In this document: positions 43,724 through 55,209 of the stretch, piece after piece
Position numbering within the stretch: position 1 is the stretch's first letter
Layout: the number at the start of each line of letters is the position of its first letter
DNA from: DATHTC01 sp963746805
GTDB lineage: Bacteria > Actinomycetota > Thermoleophilia > Gaiellales > Gaiellaceae
Assembly: GCA_963746805.1 (NCBI GenBank)
Contig: CAVVCQ010000005.1
Span: 482,803 to 546,802, forward strand
Direction of reading: 5' to 3'
Length of the DNA: 64,000 nt
Position numbers and translations under genes: made by a program
Notes under the pieces: model-generated
What the model saw: only the letters and a program-made list of their open reading frames with translations
Told to the model about the DNA's origin: nothing
Database searches by the model: none

Positions 43724-45187
43724 TCAGGCGTCCGCGCGCGGACCGCTGCGGCGGCGGCGCCGACGCCTGCGCGGGGCGCCCTCGGCCCGCGGCTCATTGC
43801 CGCCGCCGGGTGCGTCAGACGCCGTTGGCGGCGGAGCGGGGGGCGGAGCGGCCGCGGCCGGTTCGGCGGCCGGTTCTCGCTTCTGCGTCCGTGCCGGGGA
43901 GGAGGTCCGCCGCGCCGCGGGCCGCCACCGGGGCCATTGCGCCGGCCGCCGCCCGGACCGCCGCGCCGCGGGCCAGGGCCACCACCATCGTAGTGGCGAC
44001 GAATCCGCGGCGGCACGACGATGTCGGCCAGCAAGGACTCGCTCATCGCCTCGCGGCCGGGATGTTGCGCCCGATGTACCCTCGATGTCCGGCAGCGAGA
44101 TCGCGTACTGCTCGCACGCGAAGCTGATCGCATCGCCCTCGGCGCCGGGGCGCGCGGTGCGGCCGATGCGGTGCACGTAGTCTTCGGCGTCCTGCGGCAG
44201 GTCGTAGTTGATCACGTGGCTGACGTCGGGGATGTGCAGGCCGCGTGAGGCGACGTCGGTGCCGATCAGGATCTCCAGGTCGCCGCGGTTGAATTCGCGA
44301 GCAGCTCACGCGCTTGGATTGCGGCACGTCGCCGGACAGCACGTCGACGCTGAAGACCGCACGCTCGAGCGCGCGCGCGACCTTCTCGCACCAGCCGTTG
44401 GTGTTGACGAACACCATGGTGCGCAAGGGTCCATGCGCGCATCAGCCCGATCAGCAGCGGCAGCTTTTCCTCGTTGGCGGGGAAATACACGGTCTGCCGC
44501 ACGCGATCGACGGTGATGTTGTCGGTCTCGACGAACGAGCTTCGCGCTCGTTCATGTGCTCGTAGGCGAGCTCCAGCACGCGATGCTCGGGGTCGCCGAG
44601 AACAGCAGGCTCAGGCGTTCCTCGGGCGCGGGATGTTGCGCAGCAGGAAACGGATGTCCGTGATGAAGCCGAGGTCGAACATGCGGTCGGCCTCGTCGAG
44701 GACCACGACCTGCGCGGAGCGCAGGTCGAACACGTGCTGCTTGTAGATAGTCGATGATCCGTCCGGGCGTGCCGATGATCACGTCGCCGCCGGCTTCGCA
44801 GCTCGGCCGCTGCTTTTCGTAATCGACACCGCCGTAGGCCAGTCCGAACGCAGGCCGGTCTACTGCCGAGCACTCGCGCGTCCTTGTGGATCTGCACCGC
44901 GAGCTCGCGCGTCGGCGCGAGGATGATCGCGCGCGGGTCGTTCTGCGTCGCGTGGCAGGGACCGCCTTGCTCAGCAGGGCTTGATGATGGTGACCAGGAA
45001 CGCGAGCAGTCTTGCCGGTGCCGGTCTGAGCCTGGCCCGCGACGTCCATGCCGACGAGTGCCCGCGGCAGCGTCTTCGCCTGGATCGGAGTGCAGCGCTC
45101 GAAGCCAGCGTCCTCGAGGCCGCGCGCGAGCGATTCCGGAAGATGGAGATTGGTGAACGAAACGTCCGTGAGATGCGCGTCTGACAT
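43724..45187 (-). CDS. rhlB: RhlB DEAD-box RNA helicase, many frameshifts
   Basis: ATG 45187 reads MSDAHLTDVSFTNLHLPESL then TPIQAKTLPRALVGMDVAGQ and AQTGTGKT (motif I), close to E. coli RhlB. Later motifs appear in shifting frames: RAIILAPTRELAVQI, LAYGGVDYEKQRP, GTPGRIIDYL, and YDLPQDAEDYVHRIGRTARP (motif VI). A Pro/Ala- and Arg-rich tail of about 90 residues ends the protein. It unwinds RNA in the degradosome. It is divergent from trxA-rho, as in E. coli. Confidence 0.9.
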
Positions 45188-45479
45188 CAGGTATCCGGTG
45201 ACCGCCATGCCCTTGCAAATTGTCGCGAGTCGGGGTCAAATACCGACGACGCGGATTGATCCGCCCCCGCCATCATGATCGCCGGCCAGCCGGGCCTCGC
45301 AGTTCCGGTCCTCGCCAGGCGGGCGGGACCCCAGACTACAGGCAGAAGCACGGTTTTTCGCCGGGAATCTAGGTAGTTTGCCCTACACGGGACGCGCAGT
45401 CACCGGAACTGTCGCACCCAGCTCGCATACCGCACGCCTGCCAAGGCCGGAACAACCCTCACGCCCGCGGAGGTTACTG

Positions 45480-45807
45480 GTGAGCCAGCAGATGTTCCCA
45501 CGTCACAGATGCAAATTTCGAAGAACAGGTCCTCAAGTCGCCGCAGCCGGTGCTGCTCGATTTCTGGGCGGAGTGGTGCGGCCCATGCAAGATGATCGCC
45601 CCGATCCTCGACGAGATCGCGACGGAGTACGCCGGCAAGGTGAAGATCGCGAAGGTCAACATCGACGAGAACCCGAAGACGCCGATGAAGTTCAGCGTCC
45701 GCGGCATCCCGACCCTGATCCTGTTCAAGGACGGCAAGGTCGAGGGTCAGAAGATCGGCGCGGTCCGCAAGGCCGAACTGTCGACGTTCCTGGACGGCAA
45801 GCTGTGA
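45480..45807 (+). CDS. trxA: Thioredoxin, one frameshift near the start
   Basis: GTG 45480 follows a strong GGAGG six bases upstream; an indel near 45,495 moves to the frame VTDANFEEQVLKSPQPVLLD, FWAEWCGPCKMIAPILDEIA (active site WCGPC), GIPTLILFKDGKVEGQKIGA. Length about 108 residues, normal. Reduces disulfides in the cytoplasm. Standard position between rhlB and rho. Confidence 0.94.
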
Positions 45808-45980
45808 GGGGTTACCTAGGCAACCAGGGCCGGAATCGGCCTCCGAAGGCAGCGCGGCCGCGGCGGCCCGGACGGCAACGGCGGACCGCGGCAGGACGAG
45901 CTGCCGCCGGCGACTACATGGAGGGCGAGCGACGCTCGACGTCATCAGCCCGGCCGGAGCTCGAAGCCAGCCGCAAGTCG

Positions 45981-47242
45981 ATGAACCTGACGGAGCTCAA
46001 GCACAAGCCCGCGCCGGAGCTGGTCGAGGTCGCCCAGCAGGTCGGGCTCGAGAACGTGGCCCGCTCGCGCAAGCAGGACGTGATCTTCGCCCTGCTCAAG
46101 GCGCACGCGCGCAACGGCGAGGACATCGACGGCGACGGCGTGCTCGAGATCCTGCAGGACGGCTTCGGTTTCCTGCGCTCGGCGGACAGGCTCGCTACCT
46201 CGCCGGCCCGGACGACATCTACATCAGCCCGACGCAGATCCGCCGCTTCAACCTGCGCACCGGCGACACATCTCGGGCACAGATCCGCCCGCCGAAGGAC
46301 GGCGAGCGCTACTTCGCGCTGCTCAAGGTCGACCCGATCAACGTCGAGCCGCCCGAAGCGCACGCAGCAAGGTGCTGTTCGAGAACCTCACGCCGCTGTA
46401 CCCGACGCAAGCGGCTCAAGCTCGAGCGCGGCACCGGCATCGCACCGAGGACCTGACCGGCGCGCATCATCGACCTGATCGCCCCGCTCGGCAAGGGCCA
46501 GCGCGGCCTGATCGTCTCGCCGCCGAAGGCCGGCAAGACCATGATGCTGCAGAACATCGCGAAGGCGATCACGGCCAACCACCCCGAGGTGTACCTGATC
46601 GTCCTGCTGATCGACGAGCGGCCCGAGGAAGTGACCGAGATGCAGCGCACCGTGCGCGGCGAGGTCGTGTCCTCGACCTTCGACGAGCCGGCGAGCCGCC
46701 ACGTGCAGGTCGCCGAGATGGTGATCGAGCACGCCAAGCGCCTGGTCGAGCACAAGCGGGACGTGGTGATCCTGCTCGACTCGATCACCCGCCTGGCGCG
46801 CGCCTACAACACGGTCGTGCCGAGCTCCGGCAAGGTGCTGACCGGCGGCGTCGACGCGAACGCGCTGCAGCGGCCGAAGCGCTTCTTCGGCGCCGCGCGC
46901 AACATCGAGGAGGGCGGCTCGCTGACCATCCTCGCGACCGCGCTGATCGACACCGGCTCGCGCATGGACGACGTGATCTACGAGGAGTTCAAGGGCACCG
47001 GCAACAGCGAGATGCACCTCGACCGCCGCATCGCCGAGAAGCGCGTGTACCCGGCGATCAACATCAACCGCTCGGGCACGCGCCGCGAGGAACTCATCAC
47101 GCAGACCGACGAGCTGCAGAAGATCTGGATCCTGCGCAAGCTCCTGCACCCGATGGACGAGCTGGCGGCGATCGAGTTCCTGCTCGACAAGATGAGGGAC
47201 ACCAAGCCGAACTCGGAATTCTTCGACGCGATGAAGCGCTGA
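45981..47242 (+). CDS. rho: Transcription termination factor Rho, several frameshifts
   Basis: ATG 45981 gives MNLTELKHKPAPELVEVAQQ and then ILQDGFGFLRSAD; indels between 46,185 and 46,460 break the RNA-binding domain, with YLAGPDDIYISPTQIRRFNL and IRPPKDGERYFALLKVDPIN in other frames. From 46,466 the frame is clean: VSPPKAGKTMMLQNIA (Walker A), IVLLIDERPEEVTEMQ, VVILLDSITRLARAYN (Walker B), NINRSGTRREELIT. Hexameric RNA helicase ending transcription. Stretch 45808-45980 could hold a short leader. Confidence 0.95.
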
Positions 47243-47262
47243 CGGGCGAAAGGGGGAAGGGA

Positions 47263-48155
47263 ATGTCCCCATTACCCGACCACCGCGCCCGAGGGATTGC
47301 CGCGATGCTGTGCGCGGTGTCGCTCTTCTCGGTCATGGACGCGATGATGAAGCTGCTGGTGGAACACTACCCGCCGATGCAGGTCACCGCGCTGCGCGGA
47401 CTCGCGGCGGTTCCGTTTCTGCTGTTGCCGATCGCAATCCGGGCCGCTGGTCAAAGCTCCGTACGTCGCGCTGGCACTGGCATGGGGGCCGCGCGGCGAT
47501 CGGCGTGATCATGCTCTGGACGTTCATCTACGCCGTACAGCAATTGTCGCTGGCCGACACCTACGCGATTTTCATGTGCGCGCCCCTGCTGATCGCGGCA
47601 CTGTCCGTGCCGTTCCTGCGCGAGCGCGTGTCAATCGGGCAATGGGTGGCGATCGCGGTCGGACTCGTCGGCGTGCTCGTCATGCTCCGGCCCACGGGCT
47701 CCGGCTGGGCGACACTCGGTGGCCTCGCTGCACTGTTGTCCGCCGTCTGCTATGCCGGCAGCGCGATTGCGCTGCGCGTGATGTCGCGCAGCGAGTCGAC
47801 CGAGAGCCTGGTGCTCTATTTCACCTTGCTGCTGAGCCTCGGCGCAGGGCTGCTGGCCCTGCCCGGCTGGCGGTCGATGAACATGGCCGACATGCCCCTC
47901 GTGCTCGGTGTGGGCGCTTGCGGTGCAGCGGCCCAGCACCTGATCACCCGGGCGTTCACCAATGCGCCTGCATCGGTGATCGCACCCTTTGAATACACCG
48001 CGCTGTTGTGGGGCGTGTTACTCGACTTCGCCGTGTGGAACGTCCTGCCGAGTGCGATCACGCTGGCGGGCGGGGCAGTCGTGATCGCCGCGGGCTTGTA
48101 CCTCATCGCCCGCGAGCGGCAGACGCCAGTTATTACGGAGGCCGAGCATCCCTGA
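47263..48155 (+). CDS. EamA-family (DMT) transporter, frameshifted
   Basis: ATG 47263 follows GGGGAAGGGA. About ten membrane helices in two EamA repeats: MLCAVSLFSVMDAMMKLLVE, VTALRGLAAVPFLLLPIAI, then after indels at 47,445-47,510 IGVIMLWTFIYAVQQLSLAD, SVPFLRERVSIGQWVAIAVG, HLITRAFTNAPASVIAPFEY. Exports or imports small molecules; substrate unknown. Starts 20 bases after rho. Confidence 0.85.
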
Positions 48156-48209
48156 ACCCAGTAGCTCGATCGGATGCGAGCGGCGTGGCGGAAAACTCGG
48201 CTGAGCGGA

Positions 48210-49854
48210 CTACCGGCTGAACACCGGCGCACCGTCCAGCCAGGTCGACAGCACGAGCAGGTCGGGGATCGCGCGCGGCTTGACGGTAAGAGGGTCATCG
48301 GCGAGCACGACGAAGTCCGCACGCAGACCCGGCGCGAGTCGCCCGACCTCGCCCTCGGCGAACCCGGCGTACGCGGCATCGGCCGTGAATCCGCGCAGCG
48401 CTTCCGCAGCGGTGAGCTTCTGGTCGGGCAGCCAGCCGCCGGGCGGCTGGCCCGCGAGATCCTCACGCGTCACCGCGGCGTAAAGCCCGAGTCGAGGATC
48501 GGGCGATTCCACCGGGAAATCAGATCCGAACGCGAGCCGCGCGCCGCTGTCCAGGAAGCGCCGCCAGGCATAGGCGCCGGGGAGTCCCTCCGCGCCCACG
48601 CGTGACTCCACCCAGGGTCCGTCGGAGGTTGCGTGCACTGGCTGCATGGACGCGATCACGTGCTGCTTCGCGAACCGGGGAATGTCGGCGAGCGAAACGA
48701 TCTGCGCGTGTTCGATCCGCCATCGCACCCGCTGCGCAGCGGCGGGTCCGATCACGCGGCCGTAGGCGTCCAGCACCATGCGGTTGGCACGGTCGCCGAT
48801 CGCGTGGGTCGCCACCTGCACGTTGCAGTCGCGCGCCTTGACCATCGCCGACTCCAGTGCCGCGGGCTCCGTCACCAGCAGCCCGCGCTGGCCGGGTTCG
48901 TCGTGGTAGTCGGCAAGGAGCGCGGCACCGCGGCTGCCGAGCGCGCCGTCGGCGTAAAGCTTCACTCCCGTCATGCGCAGCCGGCCTGACGGATGACGGT
49001 ACGGGCCCGACGTGCAGAGCGACGCGAGAGCATTGCCGTCGCCGTCGGCATAGGCCGACACGCGCAGCGTGAGCTTGCCGGCGTCCGCAAACTGACGGTA
49101 GAGCGCAAGGTCGGCGAGCGAGGCGCCCATGTCGTGTACGCCCGTGAGGCCTACGGATGCGGTCGAGGCGAGCGCGCGCTTTAGTGCCTCTGCGCGCGTG
49201 GCGTCATCCGGCGGTGGCACCACGGCGTCCACCAGTGCCACGGCCGTATCGATGAAGATGCCCGTGGGCCGTCCGCTCTCACGCAGGATCCGCCCACCGT
49301 CAGGCTGCCAGCTCGCCGCCCAGTTCGCGCTTCACGGCGCGCATGGCCGCGCTGTTGGCCCAGCCGGCATGCCCGTCGATGCGCTCGAGCCACACCGGCC
49401 GGCCGGAAAACGCGACATCGAGATCGGCCGCGGTCGGGTAGACCTTCTCCGGCCAGTCGTTCTGGTCCCAGCCACGTCCGAGGAGCCATGCGCCCGGCGG
49501 CAAGCTGCGTTCGAATTCGCGCAGGCGCGCGATGGCCTCTTCCTTCGTGGCGGCGCCGACCAGGTCGGCGCGCATCAGCGCATGACCAAGGCTCATGAGA
49601 TGTCCGTGCGCGTCGATCAGGCCCGGCACGATCGTGACGCCCCGGGCTTCGATGCGACGGGCTTCCGGGAAGCGCTGCAGCAGCGATCTCTCTTTGCCCA
49701 CCGCCACCAACCGCCCGGTGCCATCCCAGGCCATGGCGGTGGCGGTCGGCTGCACGGGGTTCATCGTGACGATGCTGTCCGCCGTCAATACAGTTACCTC
49801 GGCCCGCGCAATGGGTGCAGCGAGCGCGAGCAGTGCGGCAACGATACGAAACAT
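48210..49854 (-). CDS. Exported YtcJ-like amidohydrolase, one frameshift
   Basis: ATG 49854 begins a signal peptide (MFRIVAALLALAAPIARA). Metal motif IVPGLIDAHGHLMSLGHAL (HxH), LLGRGWDQNDWPEKVYPTAA; an indel near 49,300 shifts to the frame with TGVHDMGASLADLALYRQF, TGVKLYADGALGSRGAALL, VATHAIGDRANRMVLDAYG (metal His), RIEHAQIVS and FGSDFPVESPDPRLGL. About 545 residues, normal for the family. Hydrolyses an amide or ester outside the cytoplasm; substrate unknown. Confidence 0.88.
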
Positions 49855-50013
49855 GCAATCTCCTGCCACGGATATGGGCGCCAGTGGCTGACAGCCACTG
49901 CAGGCACATTATCCGGCACACCGGATTCAAACAGGCGGAATCCGGTCAGAGCGCGGGCGGCGAAGGGCAGGCTGGCAGGGGCGCCGCGAGCAATCGTGTT
50001 CGACGACGCGCCG

Positions 50014-51987
50014 TTACAGTGGAAACCAGGTGGGCAGCTGATCGCCGAGGTCGACGACGTGCGGGAACTCCTCCGCGTGGGTTCGGGGCCACTTGGCGCC
50101 CGCCTCGACTTCCTTGATGAAGCCGCTCGAATCCAGGTCGTACAGCCGCTGTCCGGGCGAATATCCCTCGAACTCGTTGCCGGTCAGGAAGGTCACGCTG
50201 CGCTCCAGCCACATTTCGTGCGTGCGCAGGGCCCGGGTCGGCCCAAACTGGTAGATCGCCTGGACCGGATGCGTGCCGTCATCGCGAACCGCGGTCACCG
50301 GCAGCGAGCCCGGCAGCTGGGTGAACAGGTTGTAGCCGACGAAGTGCCGGAACGTGAGCGGGTGGGTTCGATCGGTGACCGGCTTGGCGCGAACCGCCGC
50401 CCAGAATGCGTCGTTCACGAACGTCTCCGGGCCCGGTGACCAACCCTCGCCGGGCGAACTCATCGTCAGCTGGGATGTCTGCGGCGGCGACCAGGAGACA
50501 TTCGGATAGGCCGGAATATCGCTGCCAAGCATGCCTGGCTGGCGCTGTCGCAGAAAAATCGCCCCCGCCAGGATGCCCTCGCGCCCGACGTCGTTGGTCA
50601 CCGTGGAGGCCCGATACAGCAGGAAATGATTTCCGTACGCGACCAGCCGCGATGGCGCCGGCACGTCGACGGGCGTATGCATCAGCAAGCCCGCCGACGG
50701 GTCGCCTGGCTTTTCGGACACCGAGAACAGGCTGTGACGGATGTACACGTTCTGCATCGTGGTCTTTATTCCGCTCGAGGCGCGTGTGCCGAGAATGCGG
50801 ATATTGTTGATGTCGAGCTCCGAGCGCGGGCGCCCCTCGAGATAGACGGCGTGAAACGTGTTCCAGGTCGAACCCATGGCCCGGCTCGTGACGTTCCACA
50901 TGCGGATCGTCCAGGGAAAGTACGTCAATCCGCTCGGGTTCACGATGCCATTGAAGTTGTTGGACGTCTCGCAGCACTGATCGAGATTCGACAACAGCAA
51001 GGTCGACGGTGCGTCCTTGCGGTTGGCGGCCACGCGCACACGCGTTGCCTCGAGCTTGAAGTTGCGGACCTGCGCCAGCTCGAAACGCGAGATCGCGATC
51101 GAATCACCGCTCAGTGTTGGCCACTCGTTGGGGTCGCCGAGGAAATACACGAAGCGCCGGCCGCTGCTGATCCAGAAGTCTCCCCGGTAGCTGCCCGGCG
51201 TCACGAAGACCACGAGCGGCGCGGCATCCGTTTTCCCGCCGGAGAACTGCAGCCGGCATTCCACAAACGACATCGGAGGCTCGCAGACTTCCGCCTGCCA
51301 GCCGCGCGTTGCATTGATCGCTGCGGCCTGCTCGCCATAGACAAACTTCGGAACCAGCGCGCGTATGCGGAACACGTTGCTCGCGATCGGTGCATCGGTT
51401 CGCTCGAGTCGCGCCATCACGTCGCCCTGGAATCGCCCCACGTAGCGCAACTCCCCGGTGGAACTGTTGTATTCGACGCTCGGTACGGGATCGCCCGTCG
51501 TCGCGGAGACGAGCCGGGTCGGGAAGCGGCGAAGATCCAGCCGGACGCGCGCGTCTGATCGCCGGCGGGCCAGCGATTGGCGGGGTCGAGGCTGTCTGAT
51601 GCCGAGCTGTACGGTCTCGGGGATGCCGGCGACGAAGACCTGCTCCGGGACGATCGCGAACTCGAATCGAGTCGCAGGTGTCTGGGCGGGAATGAGCGCT
51701 GGGAGAAGCAGGGCCGCCGCGATGAGCGGAAGTGCGCCGGCGACCGTCTGACCCGGAGCGAGGGTGGCTGCTGGCGGGAGCTGAAAAGCTGCGATTGCCT
51801 GTGTCGACGGGCGCGCTGGACATGGTTCGCCACTCCTGACGGGGCGCTCCCGGCGGCTGCCACGATCGAAGAGCGGGGCAGAATGCTGGCTGCAAAGGCC
51901 ATTCGCGCGGTGAGCTGCGAGGCCGCACGATGCCTCAGCCCGTGTTCCGTCGCGCGAGTTTTTCTTGCCGCGATCCTTCAAATCCAC
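50014..51987 (-). CDS. Large unrecognised, probably secreted protein with beta-helix-like region
   Basis: Up to 657 residues. A hydrophobic stretch, ALPLIAAALLLPALIPAQTP, near residue 85 of the open frame looks like a signal peptide, so the true start is probably downstream of 51987, perhaps the ATG at 51821 plus an indel. A strand-rich Ig-like segment follows (VEYNSSTGELRYVGRFQGDV), then a long part rich in Asn, Ser and Thr strands (LDINNIRILGTRASSGIKTT; YIRHSLFSVSEKPGD), typical of right-handed beta-helix proteins such as pectate lyases. No catalytic motif found. Function unknown. Confidence 0.6.
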   Translation of the reverse strand: MDLKDRGKKNSRDGTRAEASCGLAAHRANGLCSQHSAPLFDRGSRRERPVRSGEPCPARPSTQAIAAFQLPPAATLAPGQTVAGALPLIAAALLLPALIPAQTPATRFEFAIVPEQVFVAGIPETVQLGIRQPRPRQSLARRRSDARVRLDLRRFPTRLVSATTGDPVPSVEYNSSTGELRYVGRFQGDVMARLERTDAPIASNVFRIRALVPKFVYGEQAAAINATRGWQAEVCEPPMSFVECRLQFSGGKTDAAPLVVFVTPGSYRGDFWISSGRRFVYFLGDPNEWPTLSGDSIAISRFELAQVRNFKLEATRVRVAANRKDAPSTLLLSNLDQCCETSNNFNGIVNPSGLTYFPWTIRMWNVTSRAMGSTWNTFHAVYLEGRPRSELDINNIRILGTRASSGIKTTMQNVYIRHSLFSVSEKPGDPSAGLLMHTPVDVPAPSRLVAYGNHFLLYRASTVTNDVGREGILAGAIFLRQRQPGMLGSDIPAYPNVSWSPPQTSQLTMSSPGEGWSPGPETFVNDAFWAAVRAKPVTDRTHPLTFRHFVGYNLFTQLPGSLPVTAVRDDGTHPVQAIYQFGPTRALRTHEMWLERSVTFLTGNEFEGYSPGQRLYDLDSSGFIKEVEAGAKWPRTHAEEFPHVVDLGDQLPTWFPL

Positions 51988-52057
51988 TCACCGGAGCGCG
52001 TGGGTGATGGCAGCGGGGCTCCGCGTCAGCGCCGCTGTAGGATCTGTCTGACGAGGT

Positions 52058-53333
52058 TCACTCGCGCGCGATGGCCCGGAAGCCGATGTCGCGCCGGAAT
52101 TGCATGCCGGTGTAGCCGATCGAACTCACGAGCGCGTAGGCGTCCGCCTGCGCCGCGCGCACGGTCTCGCCGAGGCCGACGGCACAGAACACCCGCCCGC
52201 CACTGACGACGACTTCGTCGCCCCGCCGCGACGTGCCGGCGTGGAACAGCTTGCCGGGCAAGTGCGCCGCGACCTCGAGCCCCTGGATCGACATCACCCT
52301 TGTGCACGGTGTCCGGATAGCCGTGTGCCGCCATCACCACGCCCAGCGCGGCGCGCGGATCCCACTCGATGGCGGCCTGCGCGAGCCGGCTGTGCAGCGC
52401 AGCCTCGACAGCACTGTCAGGTCCGAGCGCAGGCGCGCCAGGATCGGCTGCGTCTCCGGATCGCCGAAGCGCAGTTGAACTCGATGACTTTTGGCGTGCC
52501 GCGCGAGTCGATCATCAGTCCCGCGTAGAGGAAGCCGACAAAGGGCATGCCCTCGTCCGCCAGTCCGCGGATCGTCGGCCAGATCACTTCCTGCATCACC
52601 CGCTCATGGACTTCCGGCGTGACCACCGGGGCGGGCGAATAGGCACCCATGCCGCCGGTGTTCGGGCCCAGGTCGCCGTCACGCAGTCGCTTGTGGTCCT
52701 GGCAGGTAGCCATCGGAAGCACATTCGTGCCGTCGCTCATCACGATGAAGCTGGCTTCCTCGCCTTCGAGGAATTCCTCGAAATGACGCGTTCACCGGCG
52801 GCGCCGAACCGACCGGCCAGCATGCGACCGTGGCGACCGCGTGGTCGGCGGATTCGCAGATGACCACGCCCTTGCCTGCGGCCAGTCCGTTGGCCTTGAC
52901 GACCATCGGCGTAGGCTGCGCGCGCACCCAGCCCCGGTCGAAATCCGCGCGGTGAAGGCGCGATACCCAGCCGTCGGAATGCCGTGGCGCGCGAGGAATT
53001 CCTTGCTGAAGGCCTTCGAGCCCTCGAGTTGGGCCGCGGCCGCCACCGGCCCGAAACAGGGCAGTCCCGCGGCGGCGAACACATCGACGATGCCGGCCAC
53101 CAGCGGGCCTTCAGGGCCGACGATGGTCAGGTCGACGGCTCTTCGCGTGCGAAGCTGACCAGCTCCGCTACGTCGTCGTCGGCGATCTCGACGTTGCGCA
53201 CCTTGGACTCGCGCGCCGTGCCGGCATTGCCGGGCGCGACACAGCACTTCGCTGACACGCGGCGACTGCGCCATTTCCACGCCAGCGCATGCTCGCGTCC
53301 GCCGCCGCCGACGATCAGGACACGCAGGCTCAA
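52058..53333 (-). CDS. purD: Phosphoribosylamine-glycine ligase, frameshifted
   Basis: TTG 53333 (overlapping the purH stop) gives LSLRVLIVGGGGREHALAWK; other parts over shifted frames are VGPEGPLVAGIVDVFAAAGL, FGPVAAAAQLEGSKAFSKEF, VVKANGLAAGKGVVIC, TCQDHKRLRDGDLGPNTGGM and AYSPAPVVTPEVHERVMQE, GFLYAGLMI, KVIEFNC. The end is GYTGMQFRRDIGFRAIARE. ATP-grasp enzyme, second step of purine synthesis. Last gene of prmA-DUF3426-dusB-fis-purH-purD. Confidence 0.92.
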
Positions 53334-54879
53334 TGGCGGAAATGGCGAATGCCGGTGAACACCATCGCCAGTCCGTGCTCGTTTGCCGCGGCGATGACTT
53401 CGTCGTCGCGGATGGATCCGCCGGGCTGGATCACTGCGGTCACGCCCTGTCAGCGCCGCAGCATCCACGCCGTCGCGGAACGGGAAAGAACGCATCGGAG
53501 GCCATGACCGAGTCGGTCGGAGAGGCCGGCGTCCTCGGCCTTGATGGCGCCGATGCGGCAGTAATCGACCCGGCTCATCTGGCCGGCGCCCACGCCGACG
53601 GTCGCCTCGTCGCGCGCAAAGACGATCGCGTTGGACTTCACGAACTTGGCTACGCGCCAGGCGAAGGTCAGGTCGCGCAGCTCGCCGTGCGACGGTGCGC
53701 GCTTCGTCACGCATTTCAGGCTCCCGGCGACCATGCCGGTGTCCGCGATCCTGGACCAGCACTCCGCCGCCGACGCTGCGCAGCTCGTCGGCTGTTCGAC
53801 GCCGCCAGCCCGCCCGTTACCAGCAGCCGCACATTGGGCTTGCCGGCCAGGCCTCGCGCGCGTCCGGCTCAGCAGCCGGCACGATGAGCACCTCGACGAA
53901 CTGGCGGTCGAGTATCAGCGCCGCGGTGTCGGCATCCAGCGGCCGATTGAAGGCGATGATGCCGCCGAACGAGGAGGTCGGGTCGGTGCGGTAGGCCATT
54001 TCGTAGGCATCGCGCAGATCCGCCGCGACGGCGACGCCGCAGGGATTGGCGTGCTTGACGATCACGCAGGCCGGCGCTGTCGAACTGGCGTACGCACTCC
54101 AGCGCGGTGTCGGCATCGGCGATGTTGTTGAAGGACAGTTCCTTGCCCTGCAGTGCGAGGCTGCGCCCGGCGCCGCCGCCCTGGGCGTCGCCGCGAGTAG
54201 AACGCCGCCTGCTGGTGCGGGTTCTCGCCGTAGCGCAGGTCGAGCCACGCGGAACTGCAGCGACAGGAGCTGCGGGAAGGTCATCGCCGAGCCGCGTTCC
54301 TGCGCGCGGCAAGCCAGTCGGCGACCAGCGCGTCGTAGGCGCCGTATGGGCGAAGGCCTTGGCGGCGAGTCGCGCGCGCGGTCGGCTGACACCGCGCCTC
54401 CGCCACGCATCGATTTCGGCCAGTACGTGCCGTAGTCGCCGGATCGACCACCACGGTGACATCGGCGTGGTTCTTGGCCGCGCCGCGCAGCATCGCCGGC
54501 CCGCCGACGTCGATGTTCTCGATGGCCTCCGCGAAGCTGACGCCGGGCTTGGCAATGGTCGCGGCGAAGGGATAGAGATTCACGACGCAGCAGGTCGATG
54601 GGCTCGATGCCGTGCTGCTCCATGACCTCGTCGTCGGTGCCGCGCCGGCCGAGCAGGCCGCCATGGATCTTCGGGTGCAGCGTCTTGACGCGCCCGTCCA
54701 TGATTTCCGGGAAGCCGGTGACGCGCGAAGCTTCCGGACCGCCACGCCGTCGGAGCGCGCGCCGCGGTGCCGCCGGTCGAAAGCAGCTCACGCCGCGCTC
54801 GCCAGCGCACGCGCCAGCTCGATGAGGCCGGTCTTGCTGGAAACCGACAGCAGCGCGCGACGGATCGGTTGACGGTCAC
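53330..54879 (-). CDS. purH: Bifunctional AICAR transformylase/IMP cyclohydrolase, frameshifted
   Basis: GTG 54879 (VTVNR) runs after an indel into PIRRALLSVSSKTGLIELAR, then STGGTA, KTLHPKIHGGLLGRRGTDDE, NLYPFAATIAKPGVSFAEAI ENIDVGGPAMLRGAAKNHAD in pieces, TACVIVKHANPCGVA-like segment, FGGIIAFNRPLDADTAALI, and MVFTGIRHFRH at the stop. It performs the last two steps of purine synthesis. At least six indels. The purD TTG overlaps its TGA. Confidence 0.92.
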
Positions 54880-55180
54880 GCTTCAGCCGAAATCCCGAAG
54901 CCTTCAGCAATTCTTGCGCAGCGTGCCGCGGTTGATTCCGAGGATCACGGCGGCCTGGCTCTGGTTGCCCTCGGCGTAGTCGAGGACGGTGCGGAACAAC
55001 GGTTCCTCGACCTCGCGCAGCACCAGGTCGTAGAGGCGCGCCGGCCGGTGGCCGTTGAGGCTCGCGAAGTAGCTGTCGAGCGCCCGCTCGGCGTGGGTGC
55101 GCAGCGGGACGCCGCGGCGATTGACCGTCGCCGTGCGTGGCCGCGTCGCGGCGTGACCTGGTCTTCTTTCGTGTTGTCAT
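54876..55180 (-). CDS. fis: Fis nucleoid protein, frameshifted
   Basis: ATG 55180 gives MTTRKKTRSRRDAATHG; an indel near 55,125 shifts to VPLRTHAERALDSYFASLNG, LVLREVEEPLFRTVLDYAEG and the helix-turn-helix NQSQAAVILGINRGTLRK. The last residues need indels near 54,911 and 54,893 to read LLKAFGISAEA and a TGA overlapping the purH GTG (GTGA). About 95 residues, normal. Binds and bends DNA; in E. coli also preceded by dusB. Confidence 0.88.
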
Positions 55181-55209
55181 GCGCACCGACCTCGATGCTT
55201 CACGTCGAT

